Shown: positions 45,348 through 58,331 of the stretch, one piece after another
How the letters are laid out: each line of letters begins with the position of its first letter
Position numbering within the stretch: position 1 is the first letter of the stretch
NCBI GenBank assembly: GCA_039707655.1
Contig: CM077671.1
Span: forward strand, 366,198,720-366,262,719
Length of the DNA: 64,000 nucleotides
Reading direction: 5' to 3'
DNA from: Elymus sibiricus
Taxonomy: Eukaryota; Streptophyta; Magnoliopsida; Poales; Poaceae
Program-made: the position numbers and the translations under genes
Notes under the pieces: generated by a model
Seen by the model: the letters and a program-made list of their open reading frames with translations, nothing else
Told to the model about the DNA's origin: nothing
The model's database searches: none

Positions 45348-48300
45348 TGTAACGCCCCCATGTAATAGCTACAGTAATCACCCCTTTGATAATGCCATGT
45401 CATTATGATTAACCATGCTTGAGCATCATTGCATCATATCTCATTTCAAATTCCAATTTAAACTTGCAATTCAAACCTAAAGTGAAAATAAAAGTTGTTC
45501 AAAACCAGAAACTAAAATGTTCATTAAATAGGAAATAATTCATAACTAATTATGATCAGTAAAACAACATTACTAAAAATGCCTAAGTGACTCCATCAAC
45601 CTCAAACAGTAGCTAGCAGCAACATTTAATATCATTTTATTTTATAAGAATTACAAATGAAATCATGTTTTACCCAAACCAATTTTTGGTGGTTGAGAAT
45701 AATGCACTGTAATATTTGAGCCAAGTCACACATTTATTAAAATTCATTTAGTGCTAAAACAATTTGCAAAACAGTGGAAAAGAAAAGAAATAGAAAAGAA
45801 AAGAAAAGGGGCAAGGGTCTACTGTGCACTTGGGCCGCAAGTGCACAGTAGCCAGCCCAGCCCGCCAGCGCGTCGTCGTCCTCCTCGCCTCGCTGTCGGC
45901 TGGCGCGCGCGACAGCGCCGCCGATCGCCACGTGCCAGCCATCCGCCGCCCCCCCGGCGCCGATAAGTCTCCCCCGTGCTCCTCGTCCCCTCCCCCGAAC
46001 CCTAGCAGCCCCCATTCGCCCCCGCACGCTCTCTCTCTCTCGATCCCCTCCTCACCCGAAAGTCGCCGTCGCTCGATTGCGCGGCCACCGTGCCCCGATT
46101 GCCTCGCCGCCTAATCCATCTGCTCCGCCGCGACGACCCCGTCCTCCTCGACCACAAGCCCGAGTCCCGGAGCCCCTGCATCGACGGCCACGTGCTCTTC
46201 TTCCCCTTCTGCATCGCCGGCGATCTTCGTCGTCTCCGACCGCCTCTGCTGCTCCTAAGCCTTCGCCGGGCCCCCGTGTGCCTCCCCGGTGAGCAGCCGC
46301 ACCTCTCCCCTCTCTCCCCTGCGCGATTTAGCCGCCGTTGTCGCCGCATTTGGAGATGCCCGTAACCACCGCCGCCTGACCTCGTCGCCGGCGTGGCTCC
46401 GGCGACCAAATGGTCGCGGGCTTGTGCCCATCTTGCTCGCACGCACGCGTAGAGCCTCCCCAGCGCTTCGCCTCGTCCGTTTGCCCGCCGCAGCCTCGTT
46501 CCCGTCGCACGCCCGAAGCACCTCGCCGCCGATGAGCTCCTGCCGCTCGTCTCCGGCCGTTTCAGCCCGCGAGACCACCACCGTTCGAACCGCCGTCACG
46601 TCCCCGTTCGAACGAGCCCAGCCCCGCTGCAAATGGTGGCTCGTGCACGTTTTCCGGCCACCTCCCGTGGTCGCGCCGCCGCGAACGCGCTCGCCGGCGC
46701 GATTCCGGCGAGACGCCGGTCGTCGTCCGACGTGGCCAGCCCTGGCCCACTGCCAGTGACACTGGCCGGTGGGGCCGCGGGCCCGTTGACCTAGTCAGCG
46801 CTGCTGACTGGGCCGGCTCAGCCACTGACATGTGGGGCCCCAAGCCCCTGTGTCTATTACAGGTGGGCCACCCCCTGTCAGTTATTTAATTAGTAAATAG
46901 GTTAATTAAAATAATTAGATTAACACTAATGACTCACTGACAGATGGGCCCCACCTGGTTAATTAGTCTGTTAATTAGATTAATTAGCCCACTGTCTATG
47001 ACAGGTGGGACCCACCCGTCAGATTGACTGGTCAGCGTCTCTGTTGACCGCTGACGTCAGCATTGCGTCATGCTGACGTCATCCCCACACTGTTTCGGAT
47101 AATGTTGAATTAAATATTTAAAATAATTCCAGAAAATTAATAAAACTTTAGAAAATCATATCTTTTAAACCGTAAGTCAGATGAAAATAATTTATATATG
47201 TAAAATGATCAGAAAAATATGAAGATTCTAAATATGTAATCAAAACACCTGTCCAACACTCATAGCTAGCTGAACATGGAACATTTTGACTGTTTTCGAT
47301 AAATGAATAGTGCGCAACTTTAATTAGATAAATCCAGATAAATTTCTAAATTAACTAAATCATTTAGTTAGGCAATAAAACACATCTGCATATCATTTTA
47401 GGCTTGTCATGCATAGTGGTTGCATTTTGCCGTGAAATTTATTGTTTCTTCCCCCTCCTTCTCTCTCGATAGACGCCGAGACCGACGCCGTCCCAGCAGA
47501 GTTCGACTACACCCCCGACGAGCAGCCGTTTGTCGATCAGCCTCTCTCAGCAGAGCTTCCAGGCAAGCAAACCCCCTTGACGCATGCCTATATCATCCAT
47601 TCCTTCTCCCTCCTGCTTGCATTAGAAATTGCTGCTATTTTGATTTATCCTAATCTGATGCATAGCCTGTCCTTGTAACTGCTGTTGATACCTGCCTTAT
47701 TATCCAAACTGCTTATTATAGGTTGGATGGAAAACCATCTGTGGCCCCTCTCCCTTGCTGTAGTTGCTCCGCTTTAGCATCTGCGCCCCGATCGAATGTT
47801 CGACGGGCTGAGAGCAGCACATCACCGCACACCCCCTAAATTGCTCGACACTGCAGAGCTGGCATCGAGTGCCGAGGGTGACACCTCTTAGCTCACTTTC
47901 GATGGTGCCTCTGTAGAATAGCTTCCCGGATGTGTGTTATCGAGGGTGATTCCTCTTACATCACCTCCGCTAAGCTACCGTCGTGCAACTCCTCGAGTGG
48001 GAATCCATCGAGGGTGATTCCTCAGATTCCTCCTCGTTACTTGGACACACGGTTACTTTGACCTTTGTTACAGGCGGGCCACCTCGAGAGGTACCCGCGG
48101 GGAAATGTAAAGTCGGGCTGGCCCCAAGGGTGCCCGCGAGCGAATATCATTAAAGACGGGTCGGCTCCAAGAGCACCCGCGCGATACTAAATACGCCTAA
48201 CGGAACTGGGTATTTGATCTGAGTGGGTCGTCGTGCCCATTTCGCACTACCACCACGTGGGATAATGGTTTAATGGGGCCCTCTACACCATAGTATCAGC

Positions 48301-49397
48301 CGAAAGCTCTTCAGACGTCACAGCTCAGAGAAGCGGGCTGGTTGGGGTGGGCTGGTTACGTCACTGGTGTATTCAGTGTCGCGCCTGGGCCCCGGCTACC
48401 CTCGCAACGTGCAGGAGTGCAAAGGGCGATGGCCCAAGACCCCTTTGTGCTTAGGATTTAGACCGGCGTGTTGACCTCTCTGCTGAGCTCTAGGTCGGGC
48501 TGCGATGTGTCGATCAGCCGAGGCCGGGCATTACCCAGCCAGTGTGTCCGGCCGGAGTTAATCGAGCGTGTTGGGTAACAGTAGTGCACCCCTGCAGGGA
48601 AGATATCTATTCGAATAGCCGTGTCCACGGTAACAGGACGCTCGGAGTTGTGCCCGGATCTATGACAACTACAAATTGATGATGATTCATATTAAACTGT
48701 TAATAATGCTCTCGGGACCGCTTTCTCGTAGGGAGTCGAGAAAGGATCTCAGGGCATTGCTGTTGTATATCCACATGTATGCTACTATTATCTACTCTCT
48801 TCTGATGCTGCAAGACTACTTGAAGATGCTAGTCTTCGATAGGCTAGGCCTTTCTCTCTTCTGGCATTTCTGCCATATAGTCCACAGATACAGCCTTTTC
48901 ATTTGATACCAATGCATACTTAGCATAGTTCTGATGTCAGTCTTGCGAGTACTTTGGATGAGTACTCACGGTTGCTCTGCTATTCATTTTCCCCCATACC
49001 TATATGATGATACATCAGACGACGGAGCCCAGGAGCCAGACGACACTGCCGGAGCTTACTACCAGGAGGGTCCCGACGGCACTTACTGCTGGGTTGATCC
49101 AGCCGACCAGGAGTAGTTAGGAGGTTCCCAGGCAGGAGGCCTGCGCCTTTTCGATCTGTATCGTTGTTTGTGCTAGCCTTCTTAAGGCAAAACTTGACTA
49201 ACTATGTCTGTACTCAGATATCATTTGTGTGTATGACTTATGTATTCGGGTCCTCGTGACCCCTGGCTTGTAATATGATGATTTATGCTTATTATTTGAG
49301 TTTAGAGTTGTGTTGTGATATTGATTAGTGAGTCGCTAATCTTGGTCGTACGCGTCTGCGTGTATGATTAGCGTACGGTCAAATTGGGGGCGTCACA
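45348..49397 (+). repeat. LTR1 (4,050 bp), complete
   Basis: It begins TGTAACGCC and ends GCGTCACA. An AT-rich first 450 bp is followed by a GC-rich kilobase (about 45830-46860), an AT-rich stretch (46870-47450), then exon-like pieces. 47473-47562 follows a CTCTCGATAG acceptor and encodes about 30 residues (AVPAEFDYTPDEQPFVDQPL). A frame ending at 49116 carries GAQEPDDTAGAYYQEGPDGT. At over 4 kb the LTR is nearly as long as the internal region (4,489 bp). The exon reading is an inference from splice-like borders and codon-like composition. Confidence 0.9.
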
Positions 49398-49400
49398 AGT

Positions 49401-49412
49401 TGGTATCAGAGC
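49401..49412 (+). other. Primer-binding site (initiator Met tRNA type), first copy
   Basis: TGGTATCAGAGC starts three bases after LTR1. It is the complement of the 3' end of plant initiator methionine tRNA, the usual primer of many plant LTR elements. Confidence 0.9.
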
Positions 49413-49791
49413 TGACTGCCTGTAGGAAGCCCCTATCCAACTCCTTGGCCGTAGTTGAGTCTAGTGTTTCCGAAAACTATTTTACTAACATGGCTGTGTG
49501 GCTTACGGGCCCACGTCGCCAACTGGGTGGTATTAGGATCTTTTATTTCTCTTCTATACTCTGGGACTCTGAACTCTCTTCCTTTCGGGTTAAATGAATT
49601 TTACTAACGCCGACACTAGGATCTCGTAATCTCGTCCACCCGGAGAGCTGGATTATCTGTGCTTGTTCCTTATCATTGATCTGATTAGCCTGATAATCAT
49701 ATTCTCCTTTACTTTGGTTCGCTAAACCTTTCTCTCCAAGTTGTTATACTTCTCATTGTCATTTGACAATCCTAAGTTTCCTCTGTTTCAG

Positions 49792-52700
49792 ATGGATCGC
49801 CTGTTTCCACCGCGCCCTGCGACGCAGCTTGTGCTTCGCACTTGGGCTCGTGATGCCCCTGGTTTTCCAGCTGTCCTGATCGCCCTCCTGACCAGACTTG
49901 GCTACCACTGGTACCCCGAGTATATGGTTTACGAGGATTACCGCGAGTTCAACCAGGAACAGTACCATGCTGATGTTCGTATCTATGATCAGCGAGATGA
50001 CTCAGACCTCGAGCTTGCACTTGCTGCTCAAGACGTCACCGACTTTGCCACTCTCGTGAACAAGGCTATTCTGGTTGAGACCGCTCAGATCAAGCACAAG
50101 GAGTCGCAGAAGCGCTATCGTGACATTGGCTCATCTTCGAGCCCAGCACAGAAGCGTCGTATCTGGATTCCCAACAGTGTGTACCGTCCAGTTGCCCCTG
50201 CGCCAAGACCCTCTTATGCTGCACCCCGTCTGCCTCCTCCACCATCGAGGCAACCAAGAGTTCAAGCTGCTCCACCGTGTGTTGCTCCTCTTCGTCCTGA
50301 AGATGGTCTATGCTTCAAGTGCCGCAAACCAGGTCACCTTGCTAAGGACTGCAGCCAGAATCAGAATCAGTTGGCATTTCCTCGTAATGGCCGTGGCAAT
50401 GGTCGTGGGAACAATCAGACCCGCAACTATAATACTAGGTCTGCTGCTTATGGTCGTGGACATGCTTACAATATTGACATTGAAGAAGTTCAGGATCAGC
50501 CTGCTACTGTGATGGGTACCCTCCTCGTTAACTCAGTACCTGCTTCTGTTTTATTTGATTCAGGAGCATCACATTCATTCATGTCGGGGAAATTTGCATT
50601 TAAGCATAGCATACAATATGAGGAGATGCATACCCCACTGGTCGTTAAAACCCCCAGTGGCCGTTGTCAAACCTCCATGATAGCACGCGATATCCCTATT
50701 GAAATCAAAGGATTGGAATTTCTTGTTTCACCCATTGTATTGAACTCTTCCACCATAGACCTCATTCTGGGAATGGATTGGTTGAAAGCTCACACTGCTT
50801 CGATCAATTGTGCCACCAAGATCGTCCAACTCCTACACCCCTCAGATGAGATAGTGAACTACACCGCCCGCATTACTCAGAATGCCGAAGCTCAGATATA
50901 TGCTCTGAATGCTTTGAACGCCTCACCTCTTGAGGGAATTGAGAACGTTCCGGTCATCCGTGACTTTCCGGACGTCTTTTCGGAAGAACTTCCAGGAATA
51001 CCCCCGGTTAGAGCTGTCGAGTTCGTCATCGACTTGAAGCCTGGCACTACCCCTATTGCGAAGCATCCTTATAAGATGCCTCCGCATGAACTTCTCGAGC
51101 TTAAGGAAGAAATCGACAAGTCACTGAAAAAGGGTTTCATCCGCCCCAGTTCCTCTGCTTGGGGAGCACCTTCTCTCTTTGTTAAGAAGAAGGATGGAAC
51201 TAACCGACTGGTTCAGGACTATCGGCCCATTAACCAAGCAACAATCCAGAACAAATATCCACTGCCCCGGATCAACGATCTTTATGATCAGCTTGCTGGA
51301 TCCTCTATGTTCTCGAAACTCGACTTGAGATTGGGTTATCATCAGATCCGAGTTAGAAAGGAGGATATTCCGAAGACTGCTTTCGTTACTCGCTATGGAT
51401 CATACGAGTACACTGTTATGTCCTTCGGATTAACTAATGCTCCAGCAACCTTCTCCCGATTGATGAACTATATCTTCATGGACTACCTCGACAAGTTCGT
51501 CGTGGTCTACTTGGATGATATCCTTATATTTTCCAAGAATGAAGAAGAACACGCCAAACATCTTCGGCTTGTATTGGAGAAGCTACGAGAACACCAGTTA
51601 TATGCCAAGTACTCTAAGTGTGAATTTTGGTTATCCGAGGTGACTTATCTTGGTCACGTGATTTCCAAAGATGGCATTGCCGTTAACCCCGACCGAGTTC
51701 AGGCTATTCTTGACTGGACTCCTCCGAAGAACGTCAAGCAAGTCAGGAGTTTTCTCGGACTCGCTAGTTATTGCCGCCGATTCGTCGAGAACTTCTCGAA
51801 GATTGCCAAGCCATTGACTGACCTGCTCCACAAGGGTGTTAAATTTGAATGGACAGAAAAATGTCAAGAAAGCTTTCAGACACTTAAAGATAAGTTGACA
51901 TCTGCCCCAGTGTTAGCACCCCCGGATTCTCAAAAGGACTTCGTGATTTATTGCGATGCATCTCGTCAAGGATTAGGCTGTGTCCTAATGCAAGAGTGCA
52001 GAGTAATTGCCTATGGCTCTCGTCAATTGCGTCCTCACGAGGAAAATTATCCGGTACATGATCTCGAGCTTGCTGCAGTTATTTATGCTCTGAAGCTATG
52101 GCGACATTACCTCCTTGGTAATCGTTGCGAGATATACACGGATCATAAGAGTTTGAAGTATCCATATACTCAGCCAGACCTGAACCTTCGTCAACAAAGA
52201 TGGCTCGAGACAGTAGCCGATTATGATATGAATATCTCCTACACCCCTGGCAAGGCTAATGTAATGGCTGATGCTTTGAGCCGCAAGGCTTATTGCAACA
52301 ACCTCATGGTTCAGGAAGCGCAACCTATGCTATATGAAGAGCTTCGCAAATTGAACCTTCACATTGTTCCTCAGGGTTATCTCAATACCCTGGAGGTTGA
52401 GCCAGACCTCGAGCGCAACATCAAGACCAGACAGAATTATGACTCTGAAGTCGAGAAGATTAAGAAATACCTCTCCAAGGGTAATCCCTCATTCTACCAT
52501 GTTGGTGAGGATGGTGCCTTGTTCTTCAAAAGCCGCCTAGTGGTCCCCAGAAGGCATAATCTGGACTCTCGTTTGGATGTTATGAAAGAAGCACATGACA
52601 CGCCTTTGACTATTCACCCTGGTAGTACCAAAATGTACCAAGACATTCGTCAGCGGTACTGGTGGCCCGATATGAAACATGATATTGCTAAGTATGTTGC

Positions 52701-53850
52701 TGAGTGTGACGTTTGCCGTCGCATCAAAGCAGAACATCAAAGGCCTGCTGGAACTCTGCAACCCCTTGAAATTCCGGAATGGAAATGGGACAAAGTCCAA
52801 ATGGACTTCATTACTGGTTTTCCCAGATCGCAGAAGGGTCATGATGCTATCTTTGTTGTCATCGACCGATTCTCAAAGGTTGCTCACTTTCTGCCTGTCA
52901 AGGAGACAATCACTGCTAGTCAGTTAGCAGACTTGTATGTTTCCAGAATTGTGTCACTCCACGGTGTTCCGTTGGAGATCAGTTCAGATCGTGGCAGCCT
53001 CTTTACTTCCAGGTTTTGGAGTAGTTTCCAAGAAGCCATGGGAACTCATCTGTCTTTTAGCACTGCTTATCACCCTCAGTCTCAGGGTCAAGTCGAAAGA
53101 GTTAACCAAGTGCTTGAAGATATGCTTCGAGCTTGCGTCATCTCATTCGGTAAGAAATGGGAAGAATCTCTCCCATATGCCGAATTCTCTTACAACAATG
53201 GCTATCAAGCTAGTCTGAAGATGACACCGTTTGAAGTTCTTTATGGACGTAAGTGTCGAACCCCTCTGAATTGGTCAGAAACTGGGGAACGTTCACTCGT
53301 TGGACCGGACATTATTCAACAAGCTGAAGAACAAGTCCGCATTGTCCGTGAACATCTGAAAACTGCTCAGTCTCGTCAGAAGAGCAACTATGACCGAATG
53401 CACAAGGTAATGGTCTATCAGCCTGGTGAGCAAGCTTACCTTCGTGTCACTCCGATGAAGGGCACTCATCGGTTCGGAATCAAGGGCAAGTTAGCTCCTC
53501 GCTATATTGGCCCGTTCCGCATTCTCGCTCGTCGAGGAGAAGTGGCATATCAATTGGAATTGCCGCCAAACCTTTCTCAAGTGCATGATGTCTTTCATGT
53601 GTCGCAACTTCGTCGCTGTTTTAAGGATCCTATCCGAGCTGTGGATCATGAGGTACTTGAATTTCGAGAAGATCTGTCTTATCCAGAATATCCGATCCGC
53701 GTTCTAGATCAAACTGAACGTCGGACTCGTCAAAAGTCGATCAAGTTCCTCAAGGTTCAGTGGTCAAATCATTTTGAGGATGAGGCCACTTGGGAACGCG
53801 AGGACCGTCTTCGTGAAGAATACCCTACTTTCTTTCAGTCTTCCTCTTAA
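49792..53850 (+). CDS. Gypsy chromovirus polyprotein (1,352 aa from ATG 49792), uninterrupted
   Basis: The protein supplies all enzymes for copying and inserting the element. Order: a short N-terminal Gag-like part; a CCHC zinc knuckle at residues 174-187 ([14 protein letters not shown]); aspartic protease with [10 protein letters not shown] (Asp 256); RT with catalytic YLDD at 573-576; RNase H ([15 protein letters not shown]); integrase with an H/C zinc domain (CDVCRR) and core residues Asp 1005 (MDFITG), Asp 1066 (SSDRGSLF) and Glu 1102 (QGQVERVNQ), a D,D35E spacing; and a chromodomain-like tail ([20 protein letters not shown]). The ATG at 49792 follows CTCTGTTTCAG, which looks like a splice acceptor, although the frame is open 17 codons further upstream. 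The usual large capsid domain is not evident before the zinc knuckle. All enzymatic motifs look intact. Confidence 0.9.
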   Translation: MDRLFPPRPATQLVLRTWARDAPGFPAVLIALLTRLGYHWYPEYMVYEDYREFNQEQYHADVRIYDQRDDSDLELALAAQDVTDFATLVNKAILVETAQIKHKESQKRYRDIGSSSSPAQKRRIWIPNSVYRPVAPAPRPSYAAPRLPPPPSRQPRVQAAPPCVAPLRPEDGLCFKCRKPGHLAKDCSQNQNQLAFPRNGRGNGRGNNQTRNYNTRSAAYGRGHAYNIDIEEVQDQPATVMGTLLVNSVPASVLFDSGASHSFMSGKFAFKHSIQYEEMHTPLVVKTPSGRCQTSMIARDIPIEIKGLEFLVSPIVLNSSTIDLILGMDWLKAHTASINCATKIVQLLHPSDEIVNYTARITQNAEAQIYALNALNASPLEGIENVPVIRDFPDVFSEELPGIPPVRAVEFVIDLKPGTTPIAKHPYKMPPHELLELKEEIDKSLKKGFIRPSSSAWGAPSLFVKKKDGTNRLVQDYRPINQATIQNKYPLPRINDLYDQLAGSSMFSKLDLRLGYHQIRVRKEDIPKTAFVTRYGSYEYTVMSFGLTNAPATFSRLMNYIFMDYLDKFVVVYLDDILIFSKNEEEHAKHLRLVLEKLREHQLYAKYSKCEFWLSEVTYLGHVISKDGIAVNPDRVQAILDWTPPKNVKQVRSFLGLASYCRRFVENFSKIAKPLTDLLHKGVKFEWTEKCQESFQTLKDKLTSAPVLAPPDSQKDFVIYCDASRQGLGCVLMQECRVIAYGSRQLRPHEENYPVHDLELAAVIYALKLWRHYLLGNRCEIYTDHKSLKYPYTQPDLNLRQQRWLETVADYDMNISYTPGKANVMADALSRKAYCNNLMVQEAQPMLYEELRKLNLHIVPQGYLNTLEVEPDLERNIKTRQNYDSEVEKIKKYLSKGNPSFYHVGEDGALFFKSRLVVPRRHNLDSRLDVMKEAHDTPLTIHPGSTKMYQDIRQRYWWPDMKHDIAKYVAECDVCRRIKAEHQRPAGTLQPLEIPEWKWDKVQMDFITGFPRSQKGHDAIFVVIDRFSKVAHFLPVKETITASQLADLYVSRIVSLHGVPLEISSDRGSLFTSRFWSSFQEAMGTHLSFSTAYHPQSQGQVERVNQVLEDMLRACVISFGKKWEESLPYAEFSYNNGYQASLKMTPFEVLYGRKCRTPLNWSETGERSLVGPDIIQQAEEQVRIVREHLKTAQSRQKSNYDRMHKVMVYQPGEQAYLRVTPMKGTHRFGIKGKLAPRYIGPFRILARRGEVAYQLELPPNLSQVHDVFHVSQLRRCFKDPIRAVDHEVLEFREDLSYPEYPIRVLDQTERRTRQKSIKFLKVQWSNHFEDEATWEREDRLREEYPTFFQSSS

Positions 53851-53873
53851 TTCTCGGGACGAGAATTCTTGTT

Positions 53874-53885
53874 AGAGGAGGAGAA
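53874..53885 (+). other. Polypurine tract before LTR2
   Basis: The sequence agaggaggagaa directly precedes the LTR2 start at 53887. This is the expected primer for plus-strand DNA synthesis. Confidence 0.85.
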
Positions 53886-53886
53886 T

Positions 53887-56800
53887 TGTAACGCCCCCAT
53901 GTAATAGCTACAGTAATCACCCCTTTGATAATTCCATGTCATTATGATTAACCATGCTTGAGCATCATTGCATCATATCTCATTTCAAATTCCAATTTAA
54001 ACTTGCAATTCAAACCTAAAGTGAAAATAAAAGTTGTTCAAAACCAGAAACTAAAATGTTCATTAAATAGGAAATAATTCATAACTAATTATGATCAGTA
54101 AAACAACATTACTAAAAATGCCTAAGTGACTCCATCAACCTCAAACAGTAGCTAGCAGCAACATTTAATATCATTTTATTTTATAAGAATTACAAATGAA
54201 ATCATGTTTTACCCAAACCAATTTTTGGTGGTTGAGAATAATGCACTGTAATATTTGAGCCAAGTCACACATTTATTAAAATTCATTTAGTGCTAAAACA
54301 ATTTGCAAAACAGTGGAAAAGAAAAGAAATAGAAAAGAAAAGAAAAGGGGCAAGGGTCTACTGTGCACTTGGGCCGCAAGTGCACAGTAGCCAGCCCAGC
54401 CCGCCAGCGCGTCGTCGTCCTCCTCGCCTCGCTGTCGGCTGGCGCGCGCGACAGCGCCGCCGATCGCCACGTGCCGGCCATCCGCCGCCTCCCCGGCGCC
54501 GATAAGTCTCCCCCGTGCTCCTCGTCCCCTCCCCCGAACCCTAGCAGCCCCCATTCGCCCCCGCACGCTCTCTCTCTCTCGATCCCCTCCTCACCCGAAA
54601 GTCGCCGTCGCTCGATTGCGCGGCCACCGTGCCCCGATTGCCTCGCCGCCTAATCCATCTGCTCCGCCGCGACGACCCCGTCCTCCTCGACCACAAGCCC
54701 GAGTCCCGGAGCCCCTGCATCGACGGCCACGTGCTCTTCTTCCCCTTCTGCATCGCCGGCGATCTTCGTCGTCTCCGGCCGCCTCTGCTGCTCCTAAGCC
54801 TTCGCCGGGCCCCCGTGTGCCTCCCCGGTGAGCAGCCGCACCTCTCCCCTCTCTCCCCTGCGCGATTTAGCCGCCGTTGTCGCCGCATTTGGAGATGCCC
54901 GTAACCACCGCCGCCTGACCTCGTCGCCGGCGTGGCTCCGGCGACCAAATGGTCGCGGGCTTGTGCCCATCTTGCTCGCACGCACGCGTAGAGCCTCCCC
55001 AGCGCTTCGCCTCGTCCGTTTGCCCGCCGCAGCCTCGTTCCCGTCGCACGCCCGAAGCACCTCGCCGCCGATGAGCTCCTGCCGCTCGTCTCCGGCCGTT
55101 TCAGCCCGCGAGACCACCACCGTTCGAACCGCCGTCACGTCCCCGTTCGAACGAGCCCAGCCCCGCTGCAAATGGTGGCCCGTGCACGTTTTCCGGCCAC
55201 CTCCCGTGGTCGCGCCGCCGCGAACGCGCTCGCCGGCGCGATTCCGGCGAGACGCCGGTCGTCGTCCGACGTGGCCAGCCCTGGCCCACTGCCAGTGACA
55301 CTGGCCGGTGGGGCCGCGGGCCCGTTGACCTGGTCAGCGCTGCTGACTGGGCCGGCTCAGCCACTGACATGTGGGGCCCCAAGCCCCTGTGTCTATTACA
55401 GGTGGGCCACCCCCTGTCAGTTATTTAATTAGTAAATAGGTTAATTAAAATAATTAGATTAACACTAATGACTCACTGACAGATGGGCCCCACCTGGTTA
55501 ATTAGTCTGTTAATTAGATTAATTAGCCCACTGTCTATGACAGGTGGGACCCACCCGTCAGATTGACTGGTCAGCGTCTCTGTTGACCGCTGACGTCAGC
55601 ATTGCGTCATGCTGACGTTATCCCCACACTGTTTCGGATAATGTTGAATTAAATATTTAAAATAATTCCAGAAAATTAATAAAACTTTAGAAAATCATAT
55701 CTTTTAAACCGTAAGTCAGATGAAAATAATTTATATATGTAAAATGATCAGAAAAATATGAAGATTCTAAATATGTAATCAAAACACCTGTCCAACACTC
55801 ATAGCTAGCTGAACATGGAACATTTTGACTGTTTTCGATAAATGAATAGTGCGCAACTTTAATTAGATAAATCCAGATAAATTTCTAAATTAACTAAATC
55901 ATTTAGTTAGGCAATAAAACACATCTGCATATCATTTTAGGCTTGTCATGCATAGTGGTTGCATTTTGCCGTGAAATTTATTGTTTCTTCCCCCTCCTTC
56001 TCTCTCGATAGACGCCGAGACCGACGCCGTCCCAGCAGAGTTCGACTACACCCCCGACGAGCAGCCGTTTGTCGATCAGCCTCTCTCAGCAGAGCTTCCA
56101 GGCAAGCAAACCCCCTTGACGCATGCCTATATCATCCATTCCTTCTCCCTCCTGCTTGCATTAGAAATTGCTGCTATTTTGATTTATCCTAATCTGATGC
56201 ATAGCCTGTCCTTGTAACTGCTGTTGATACCTGCCTTATTATCCAAACTGCTTATTATAGGTTGGATGGAAAACCATCTGTGGCCCCTCTCCCTTGCTGT
56301 AGTTGCTCCGCTTTAGCATCTGTGCCCCGATCGAATGTTCGACGGGCTGAGAGCAGCACATCACCGCACACCCCCTAAATTGCTCGACACTGCAGAGCTG
56401 GCATCGAGTGCCGAGGGTGATACCTCTTAGCTCACTTTCGATGGTGCCTCTGTAGAATAGCTTCCCGGATGTGTGTTATCGAGGGTGATTCCTCTTACAT
56501 CACCTCCGCTAAGCTACCGTCGCGCAACTCCTCGAGTGGGAATCCATCGAGGGTGATTCCTCAGATTCCTCCTCGTTACTTGGACACACGGTTACTTTGA
56601 CCTTTGTTACAGGCGGGTCCACCTCGAGAGGTACCCGCGGGGAAATGTAAAGTCGGGCTGGCCCCAAGGGTGCCCGCGAGAGAATATCATTAAAGACGGG
56701 TCGGCTCCAAGAGCACCCGCGCGATACTAAATACGCCTAACGGAACTGGGTATTTGATCTGAGTGGGTCGTCGTGCCCATTTCCCACTACCACCACGTGG

Positions 56801-57937
56801 GATAATGGTTTAATGGGGCCCTCTACACCGTAGTATCAGCCGAAAGCTCTTCAGACGTCACAACTCAGAGAAGCGGGCTGGTTGGGGTGGGCTGGTTACG
56901 TCACTGGTGTATTCAGTGTCGCGCCTGGGCCCCGGCTACCCTCGCAACGTGCAGGAGTGCAAAGGGCGATGGCCCAAGACCCCTTTGTGCTTAGGATTTA
57001 GACCGGCGTGTTGACCTCTCTGCTGAGCTCTAGGTCGGGCTGCGATGTGTCGATCAGCCGAGGCCGGGCATTACACAGCCAGTGTGTCCGGCCGGAGTTA
57101 ATCGAGCGTGTTGGGTAACAGTAGTGCACCCCTGCAGGGAAGATATCTATTCGAATAGCCGTGTCCACGGTAACAGGACGCTCGGAGTTGTGCCCGGATC
57201 TATGACAACTACAAATTGATGATGATTCATATTAAACTGTTAATAATGCTCTCGGGACCGCTTTCTCGTAGGGAGTCGAGAAAGGATCTCAGGGCATTGT
57301 TGTTGTATATCCACATGTATGCTACTATTATCTACTCTCTTCTGATGCTGCAAGACTACTTGAAGATGCTAGTCTTCGATAGGCTAGGCCTTTCTCTCTT
57401 CTGGCATTTCTGCCATATAGTCCACAGATACAGCCTTTTCATTTGATACCAATGCATACTTAGCATAGTTCTGATGTCAGTCTTGCGAGTACTTTGGATG
57501 AGTACTCACGGTTGCTCTGCTATTCATTTTCCCCCATACCTATATGATGATACATCAGACGACGGAGCCCAGGAGCCAGACGACACTGCCGGAGCTTACT
57601 ACCAGGAGGGTCCCGACGGCACTTACTGCTGGGTTGATCCAGCCGACCAGGAGTAGTTAGGAGGTTCCCAGGCAGGAGGCCTGCGCCTTTTCGATCTGTA
57701 TCGTTGTTTGTGCTAGCCTTCTTAAGGCAAAACTTGACTAACTATGTCTGTACTCAGATATCATTTGTGTGTATGACTTATGTATTCGGGTCCTCGTGAC
57801 CCCTGGCTTGTAATATGATGATTTATGCTTATTATTTGAGTTTAGAGTTGTGTTGTGATATTGATTAGTGAGTCGCTAATCTTGGTCGTACGCGTCTGCG
57901 TGTATGATTAGCGTACGGTCAAATTGGGGGCGTCACA
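53887..57937 (+). repeat. LTR2 (4,051 bp), complete and shared between the two internal regions
   Basis: It matches LTR1 along its full length. The one-base length difference is in the phrase gcgggtccacctc (gcgggccacctc in LTR1). It serves as 3' LTR for internal region 1 and 5' LTR for internal region 2. Confidence 0.95.
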
Positions 57938-57940
57938 AGT

Positions 57941-57952
57941 TGGTATCAGAGC
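57941..57952 (+). other. Primer-binding site, second copy
   Basis: TGGTATCAGAGC follows LTR2 at the same spacing as in the first copy, confirming that a second complete element start was present. Confidence 0.9.
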
Positions 57953-58331
57953 CGACTGCCTGTAGGAAGCCCCTATCCAACTCCTTGGCCGTAGTTGAGT
58001 CTAGTGTTTCCGAAAACTATTTTACTAACATGGCTGTGTGGCTTACGGGCCCACGTCGCCAACTGGGTGGTATTAGGATCTTTTATTTCTCTTCTATACT
58101 CTGGGACTCTGAACTCTCTTCCTTTCGGGTTAAATGAATTTTACTAACGCCGACACTAGGATCTCGTAATCTCGTCCACCCGGAGAGCTGGATTATCTGT
58201 GCTTGTTCCTTATCATTGATCTGATTAGCCTGATAATCATATTCTCCTTTACTTTGGTTCGCTAAACCTTTCTCTCCAAGTTGTTATACTTCTCATTGTC
58301 ATTTGACAATCCTAAGTTTCCTCTGTTTCAG

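Noticed and set aside
45751..46843. Numerous frames of 60-156 codons in the GC-rich part of LTR1 (and the same in LTR2)
   Set aside because: All six frames are open for similar lengths. Individual frames cannot be called genes, although the region as a whole is noted as exon-like.
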